Assembly: GCF_022346605.1 (NCBI RefSeq)
Contig: NZ_JAKRNT010000007.1
Span: 186,001 to 250,000 of the forward strand
DNA from: Sporosarcina sp. ACRSL
GTDB taxonomy: Bacteria > Bacillota > Bacilli > Bacillales_A > Planococcaceae
Direction of reading: 5' to 3'
Length of the DNA stretch: 64,000 bases
Every line of letters begins with the position of its first letter. The stretch's first letter is position 1. Positions 59,788 through 64,000 of this stretch are shown here, piece by piece. The notes under the pieces were generated by a model, which worked only from the letters and a program-made list of their open reading frames with translations, was not told the DNA's origin and searched no databases. The translations under genes were made by a program, and so were the position numbers.

Positions 59788-60777
59788 TTATTGAAAAACC
59801 TTTTGTAATTCCGACCGAAAGCGCCCTGTTCTTGTACATGCTTCAAGGTTCAATTTTAGGAAATTAAGAGTAACATCCTCTGACTTCACAAGACCTTCGT
59901 AACGTAAATCGTTGATCCATTCCCAAATATCTTCAAGGATCCGCTTCAAATAGTAAAATTCGAATGCATCAAAATCCGGAGTATCATAGTTCATGTACTT
60001 TTTGTATTCGTGTAGAAATTGCTTTGCATATGACTCTGTGACAAATAAAATTAAGTCTTGCTCTTGTGGAGCAAGTTTTAAGCACTCCCAGTCAATGAGC
60101 ATCAAGTTTCTACTTTGCATGACATTCCAATTATGAGCATCTGAATGAGACAACACAAAATTGTGTTGTTTGTTGGCCAATTTGTTCGATAACGTCCTTA
60201 TTCGCTCGATGTTTTCTTTTAAAGAATCAATATAAGGCTTTACCATTACTAATAAGCCATCATCTTTTTGATCCAAATCATGATGAATAAAAGAAAAAAG
60301 GGAATCACATAATTCTGTGCTATACGTTTCCTTTATTTGAAGCTCTTTTAATTCATTTGTGATCATTGAGGTGTTGTTATGAAGGATTCCAAGGATTTTT
60401 GCTAGTTCATTAACCTGATCTGAACTTAATTGATTTTCCCCAATTGTTACCCCTTCTATATACTCTGATAATACATAAACAAATTCACTGTCTTCGCATT
60501 TGTTCTGATCTGATAACGTAAGAATTGGATTGATGATATGGTGTTTTAAATCTGTTTGATCATGTAACCACTTTACTAAGGGAGTATATATGTCGATTGC
60601 ATGAATCCAACGAACAACAGAAGGCTTATTTTTGTTATACACTTTCAAAAAATATTTATTATTTCTATCTTGAACTTCGTAAGCTAAAGCGGACCATCCG
60701 CCCGGCCGTTGTTCTATAAATGTTGCTTCAATTCCGTAGAATTTGTTTAAAATCGCTGTCAATCGATTTTTCTCCAC
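59788..60777 (-). CDS. Aminoglycoside-phosphotransferase-fold kinase (APH(9)-like layout)
   Basis: The 329-aa protein has the Brenner motif VLSHSDAHNWNVM and metal-binding LIDWECLKLAPQEQD. It is reminiscent of spectinomycin-type APH(9) and choline-kinase relatives. It starts with GTG at 60777, with AAGGTGG upstream, and is followed after ten bases by the other APH-fold gene, so the pair is probably co-transcribed. Confidence 0.87.
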   Translation of the reverse strand: MEKNRLTAILNKFYGIEATFIEQRPGGWSALAYEVQDRNNKYFLKVYNKNKPSVVRWIHAIDIYTPLVKWLHDQTDLKHHIINPILTLSDQNKCEDSEFVYVLSEYIEGVTIGENQLSSDQVNELAKILGILHNNTSMITNELKELQIKETYSTELCDSLFSFIHHDLDQKDDGLLVMVKPYIDSLKENIERIRTLSNKLANKQHNFVLSHSDAHNWNVMQSRNLMLIDWECLKLAPQEQDLILFVTESYAKQFLHEYKKYMNYDTPDFDAFEFYYLKRILEDIWEWINDLRYEGLVKSEDVTLNFLKLNLEACTRTGRFRSELQKVFQ

Positions 60778-60819
60778 TTTCCATCCACCTTTTAAAAAGT
60801 AATGAGAACTCAGAACTAA

Positions 60820-61821
60820 CTATCTGGTTGAGCCGGAAAAATCTCTCTGTTTACTAATTAACTTCTTTACCCAATCACTATCATTCCAAATGGTAGGGGC
60901 GGTAATCGTTTCATTTTCTCCACGCACCATGAAGTCATAAGTATCTTTTCCACCCGTATACCAATCAACGATGACCAGTTTGCCGTTTATATTACGGACA
61001 AGAAATTCAGTGGGTTCACCATAACCGCCGCCATGATATTTAGTAATCACAGCAGGCATGTGCAAGTAGAGAAATCCTCCATCCGCATCATCCGTAAATT
61101 CCACTTCCCAAGTGTCGGAAATCGTAATATCTTTCACCTTACCATCAAGATGTCCATACTTTTTAAATTGGGATTGAATCTTCTTTTGTGTATACTGTTT
61201 TAGGTTTTCGTTTTCGATAAATATATCCAATTCAATATCCGAGCCGTTCCAGACCGCTTTATAATAGTCAGTCAGTGCTCTTACACACATTTCATAAGCC
61301 GTTTCAGAATCCTGAAGAGATAGTTCACCTTCCTTTTTAGCTACATATTTGTGGGATTCTTGTGCGACATTCTCTTCGGTACCGGACGTGATTTCTGTAT
61401 TACCTGTTAAGATTTCAAGTACAACCTTAGAAGAATTTGCAGACAATACACCCAAATTGGACTGTCCATGAATGGAAAGTTCTAGCCTGTCAATATTTTG
61501 ATTGATCCATACATCATGTTCGAATGAATTCCAAGAGAAACGATAGTCTGGATCTCGGATTCTTTCCGCTTTAATTTTCTCAAGCCAGTCGACATTCCCT
61601 AAAATCCTTATCAGTTCATCAACTTCATCGTTATCGGTTATTTCGTTTACTGTTTCATATTCTCCTACATCGAATCTTTGTTTAACAATTATGGGATTGC
61701 CATCCCAAGAATTGCTATAAACTCGCTGTTTGGTTGAGTCATTTTTATTGTCGCCATTTTTCGCACTGCACCCAGCTAGTACAAGTCCAATTACGGCAAG
61801 GAAAATAATAATTCTTTTCAT
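60820..61821 (-). CDS. Predicted lipoprotein, 333 aa
   Basis: The lipobox is LVLAGC. The N-terminal half carries a YhfM-like pattern (VNEITDNDEVDELIRILGNVDW), and the second half (about 165-320) reads YEMCVRALTDYYKAVWNGSD followed by beta strands. It may be a two-domain envelope protein. GAGGTGATGG precedes the ATG. Function unknown. Confidence 0.75.
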   Translation of the reverse strand: MKRIIIFLAVIGLVLAGCSAKNGDNKNDSTKQRVYSNSWDGNPIIVKQRFDVGEYETVNEITDNDEVDELIRILGNVDWLEKIKAERIRDPDYRFSWNSFEHDVWINQNIDRLELSIHGQSNLGVLSANSSKVVLEILTGNTEITSGTEENVAQESHKYVAKKEGELSLQDSETAYEMCVRALTDYYKAVWNGSDIELDIFIENENLKQYTQKKIQSQFKKYGHLDGKVKDITISDTWEVEFTDDADGGFLYLHMPAVITKYHGGGYGEPTEFLVRNINGKLVIVDWYTGGKDTYDFMVRGENETITAPTIWNDSDWVKKLISKQRDFSGSTR

Positions 61822-61907
61822 AACATTCCATCACCTCTTTTGAATAGACGTTATATGTTAACAAAAAGTTACAATTCCTTACTCCTGAATAAGGGTCTTA
61901 GTTTCTG

Positions 61908-61937
61908 TTGACATGCAACTAATTGGTTGCGTATACT
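61908..61937 (+). promoter_or_regulatory. Leaderless promoter of ArsR gene with operator in spacer
   Basis: TTGACA (61908-61913) and TATACT (61932-61937) are 18 bases apart. The ATG at 61944 lies six bases beyond the -10, so the transcript should start at the start codon. Confidence 0.75.
61915..61930. promoter_or_regulatory. ArsR operator
   Basis: GCAAC and GTTGC arms around TAATTG fill the -35/-10 spacer almost exactly; repressor binding would block the polymerase. Confidence 0.65.
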
Positions 61938-61943
61938 ATTTGC

Positions 61944-62219
61944 ATGTGGGACAAAGACACGATATTCAAAGCACTTAGCGACTCGACACGGCGGCTCATA
62001 TTGGACGAATTAAGTGAACGCAACGAGCAGTCGTTGTATGAACTTACGGCACGTCTCATTATGAAGCACAACCTTACCATTTCGCGGCAGGGGATAGCTA
62101 AACATCTTTCAATATTGGAAGATGCAGGGCTTGTCACATCAAGACGAAAGGGGAAGTATCGAGTACTCCTGTTCAACAATGAACCACTTAAAGGCTTGCT
62201 GGATGGATGGATCGATTGA
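61944..62219 (+). CDS. ArsR-family regulator
   Basis: The 91-aa winged-helix protein has FKALSDSTRRLILDELSERNEQSLYELTARLI and TISRQGIAKHLSILEDAGLVTSRR. It lacks an obvious metal-binding cysteine site. The frame extends to a TTG at 61923, but the promoter makes that impossible; the ATG at 61944 fits a leaderless mRNA. A VOC gene follows. Autoregulation through the operator at 61915 is expected. Confidence 0.9.
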   Translation: MWDKDTIFKALSDSTRRLILDELSERNEQSLYELTARLIMKHNLTISRQGIAKHLSILEDAGLVTSRRKGKYRVLLFNNEPLKGLLDGWID

Positions 62220-62313
62220 TTGTAGGTAGAATAGTGGACGAGTAGCGGAGTGTGTGTTGAATTCAGAAGAAGTGGCATGACAAGAAAAGCAACTGATAAA
62301 GGAGAAAACCAGT

Positions 62314-62697
62314 ATGAAAATTATTGTTACGAGCCTATTCGTAGATGATCAAGACAAAGCACTTGCATTTTATTCGGAAACATTAGGTTTTGTTAAGAAA
62401 CACGACGTTCCGGCCGGAGAATTTAGATGGATCACGCTTGTATCTCCTGAGGCTCAAGATAGTACCGAGTTATTGCTCGAACCGAATAACCACCCTGCTG
62501 CTAAAGAGTATCAAGAGAGAATCTATTCCGATGGCATCCCAGCAACTATGTTTGGCGTTGAGGATGTGCAAAAAGAGTACGAGCGCTTACAGGAAAAAGG
62601 CGTGAAGTTTACGATGGAGCCGACAAAAATGGGAGACATCACATTAGCCGTCTTCGACGATACATGCGGCAACCTTATTCAGATCGCGCAGCAATAA
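62314..62697 (+). CDS. VOC-fold protein
   Basis: The 127-aa protein begins KIIVTSLFVDDQDKALAFYS and ends LAVFDDTCGNLIQIAQ, the standard VOC subunit. It follows the ArsR gene and should be controlled with it. Members act as glyoxalases or resistance proteins; activity unknown. AAAGGAG precedes the ATG. Confidence 0.9.
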   Translation: MKIIVTSLFVDDQDKALAFYSETLGFVKKHDVPAGEFRWITLVSPEAQDSTELLLEPNNHPAAKEYQERIYSDGIPATMFGVEDVQKEYERLQEKGVKFTMEPTKMGDITLAVFDDTCGNLIQIAQQ

Positions 62698-62849
62698 CTT
62701 GTTAATAAAAAGCAACTTCATGATAACCCAGTCCTAATTCAGGAGTGGGTTATTTTCATTTCCACAACTATTAAAGTACTGAAAACAACTATCTGAGTGA
62801 ATTCATGTTATAGTGAGTAAGTACATTTTACAGATAGTAGGTGGGCAGC

Positions 62850-63227
62850 ATGATTGAAGTGAAAACATCTTCGCTTAGTGAGGGAGAATTTAATAGAGGC
62901 GTATTTGCTACGTGCGATATTAAAAAAGGCACGATGGTACACGAAGCACCCGTCATTGCATATCCGAACGACCAACACCAACACATTGAGCAGACGTTAA
63001 TCGCTGATTACGCGTTTGAGTACGGCACCAATCATTCCGCAATCCTGCTAGGGTATGGAATGTTGTTCAACCATTCCTATGAACCGAATGCTACGTATGA
63101 AATCAGCTTTGAGAATCATACGTTTAACTTTTACGCGCATACAGATATAAAAGCCGGTGAAGAAATTCTGATCAACTATAATGGCGACGTGGATGACAAA
63201 GAACTGTTGTGGTTTGATCAGGAGTAA
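62850..63227 (+). CDS. SET-domain protein
   Basis: The 125-aa protein has the SET-domain pattern: GVFATCDIKKGTMVHEAPVI, then LGYGMLFNHSYEPNATYE (the NHS catalytic region) and DIKAGEEILINYNG. It probably methylates lysine using SAM or is a degenerate relative; bacterial substrates are poorly known. The ATG at 62850 with AGGTGG upstream is preferred over 62841. Confidence 0.85.
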   Translation: MIEVKTSSLSEGEFNRGVFATCDIKKGTMVHEAPVIAYPNDQHQHIEQTLIADYAFEYGTNHSAILLGYGMLFNHSYEPNATYEISFENHTFNFYAHTDIKAGEEILINYNGDVDDKELLWFDQE

Positions 63228-63269
63228 TCATTCCAAGGAAAAACAGCCAATCAAGGCTGTTTTTTCTCT

Positions 63270-63596
63270 TTATGAGCCATTCTTTTTAAATCTGTTGTTT
63301 GTATTTGTGTATACTAACGCAAAAATGATAAGCGCGATCATTAAAACAGTACCAACTATATATAAACCTCTTTCTTCCACAAACTCACCAACGGCAAATA
63401 ATAATACGCTAAAGCTAATGCCATACATAATCTTCCCCATAAATTTGCACAATGCGACTTCATCGTATTGCGCCTTTTCCTTGTCAGACATTGTATTATA
63501 ACTGGCAATTAACGCTGCACCCTTAGCTTTCGAGAGGATGACAGCGAAAATTAATAAAGGAAGTAGAATAACAAGATGTATACTTGCTGCAGCCAT
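63270..63596 (-). CDS. Small membrane protein, DUF3784-like
   Basis: The 108-aa protein has three membrane helices (about 8-24, 50-72 and 80-98), with SKAKGAALIASYNTMSDKEKAQYD between the first two, a pattern seen in DUF3784 proteins. The ATG at 63596 with AAGGAGG upstream is preferred over the TTG at 63620. Function unknown. Confidence 0.72.
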   Translation of the reverse strand: MAAASIHLVILLPLLIFAVILSKAKGAALIASYNTMSDKEKAQYDEVALCKFMGKIMYGISFSVLLFAVGEFVEERGLYIVGTVLMIALIIFALVYTNTNNRFKKNGS

Positions 63597-63623
63597 TGCA
63601 ATCCTCCTTACTTCATTCAAAAA

Positions 63624-64000
63624 TTATAAATCCCGCAGCTCCACAATTTCACCCGTAACGGCGTCAACTGCTTGCTCAGAGTCGAGGAGCCCACATAGAA
63701 TATATTTCTTCATCTCTTTGTCGTACACATAGACAGGGTCTAGTGTAATGTAAGGCACCATCTTGTCGAAGGCTGATTCATGGTCGACGTTTGGTGTTGG
63801 CGCAGGGGCGAATGAATCGAATACCTCGAACATCGCTTCATTGTCGATCAAATTAATGACAGTCATGGATGCCCGATCAATCAGGAGAGCCATTTTACGT
63901 TTGAAAAGTGAATTGTCGGTATTGCTTGCATAGCAGAAAGCCTCAATATGTGAATGGGCAGGGCGAAGTTCTTTTAAAATCCACTTACCGCTATCGTCGG
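63624..64000 (-). CDS. C-terminal part of a gene running off the right edge
   Basis: About 124 residues are visible and the frame remains open to the end of the window (DDSGKWILKELRPAHSHIEA upstream of the first internal ATG at 63893), so the true start lies outside. The end reads YILCGLLDSEQAVDAVTGEIVEL, resembling YcdB/PepSY-type repeats. The nearby DUF3784-like gene begins right after its stop codon, so they may be co-transcribed. Assignment is tentative. Confidence 0.55.
   Translation of the reverse strand, partial: DDSGKWILKELRPAHSHIEAFCYASNTDNSLFKRKMALLIDRASMTVINLIDNEAMFEVFDSFAPAPTPNVDHESAFDKMVPYITLDPVYVYDKEMKKYILCGLLDSEQAVDAVTGEIVELRDL

Noticed and set aside
61919..62278. 119-aa minus-strand ORF
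   Set aside because: Antisense to the ArsR gene, which has a canonical promoter and family motifs.
1..64000. Prophage or integrative element
   Set aside because: No integrase, terminase, portal, capsid or att-like duplication was seen; the small membrane genes at 3-5 kb are not enough.

Overview
The window reads as chromosome of a low-to-moderate GC Gram-positive endospore-former of the Bacillales; a Planococcaceae-type genome (Sporosarcina, Lysinibacillus or relatives) fits best. The evidence is strong AGGAGG-type ribosome binding sites, many TTG starts (at least a dozen), S-layer-homology proteins, YheC/YheD ATP-grasp proteins, ECF sigma factors and lipoboxes. The genus is an inference. 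I saw no rRNA, tRNA, transposase, integrase or CRISPR array. Base composition shifts along the window: roughly 1-14 kb, 30.7-36 kb, 44.8-45.7 kb and 57.7-60.8 kb are AT-richer than the 15-30 kb block, so the sequence looks like a mosaic.

Layout. 1-14 kb: a partial ECF sigma gene, redox genes (nitroreductase, aldo/keto reductase, FMN reductase, a short-chain dehydrogenase with a divergent TetR regulator), a run of small membrane proteins, a cold-shock protein, an ECF sigma factor with an odd C-terminal tail, and a Sel1-repeat protein. 14-22 kb: an NlpC/P60 cell-wall hydrolase, a metallo-beta-lactamase-fold hydrolase, a histidine phosphatase, and an apparent operon of polysaccharide deacetylase, ECF sigma factor and an anti-sigma-like protein carrying a signal-peptidase-I-like domain. 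22-30.6 kb: two S-layer-homology proteins followed by a complete branched-chain amino acid ABC transporter (liv); the 3' end of a third S-layer-homology gene survives just after livF. 30.7-45 kb: small stress and resistance-like genes (LprI-like lipoprotein, GNAT fused to pentapeptide repeats, an ArsR-AHSA1-VOC module, CopC/CopD, a drug/metabolite transporter, aminoglycoside-phosphotransferase-fold proteins, an amidase and PH-like membrane proteins).

45.8-55.3 kb is the most interesting part. Two tandem YheC/YheD ATP-grasp genes and a MurF-like ligase lie beside a compact, translationally coupled operon for 2-aminoethylphosphonate synthesis (PEP mutase, phosphonopyruvate decarboxylase, aminotransferase). 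Next comes a large secreted metallophosphoesterase behind three 11-bp-spaced repeats matching a PhoP box. I infer, without proof, that the ligases may couple aminoethylphosphonate or another amine to a cell-surface or spore polymer, and that the locus touches phosphate physiology. 55-64 kb returns to small resistance-like and lipoprotein genes, an ArsR-VOC pair with a leaderless promoter, a SET-domain protein, and a partial gene at the right edge.

Non-coding structure is unusually rich: three related arrays of a 21-nt tandem repeat (17.6, 19.1 and 22.3 kb), several families of recurring intergenic hairpins, a long hairpin region before the S-layer genes, and gene-end remnants of paralogs at 30.5 and 56.8 kb.
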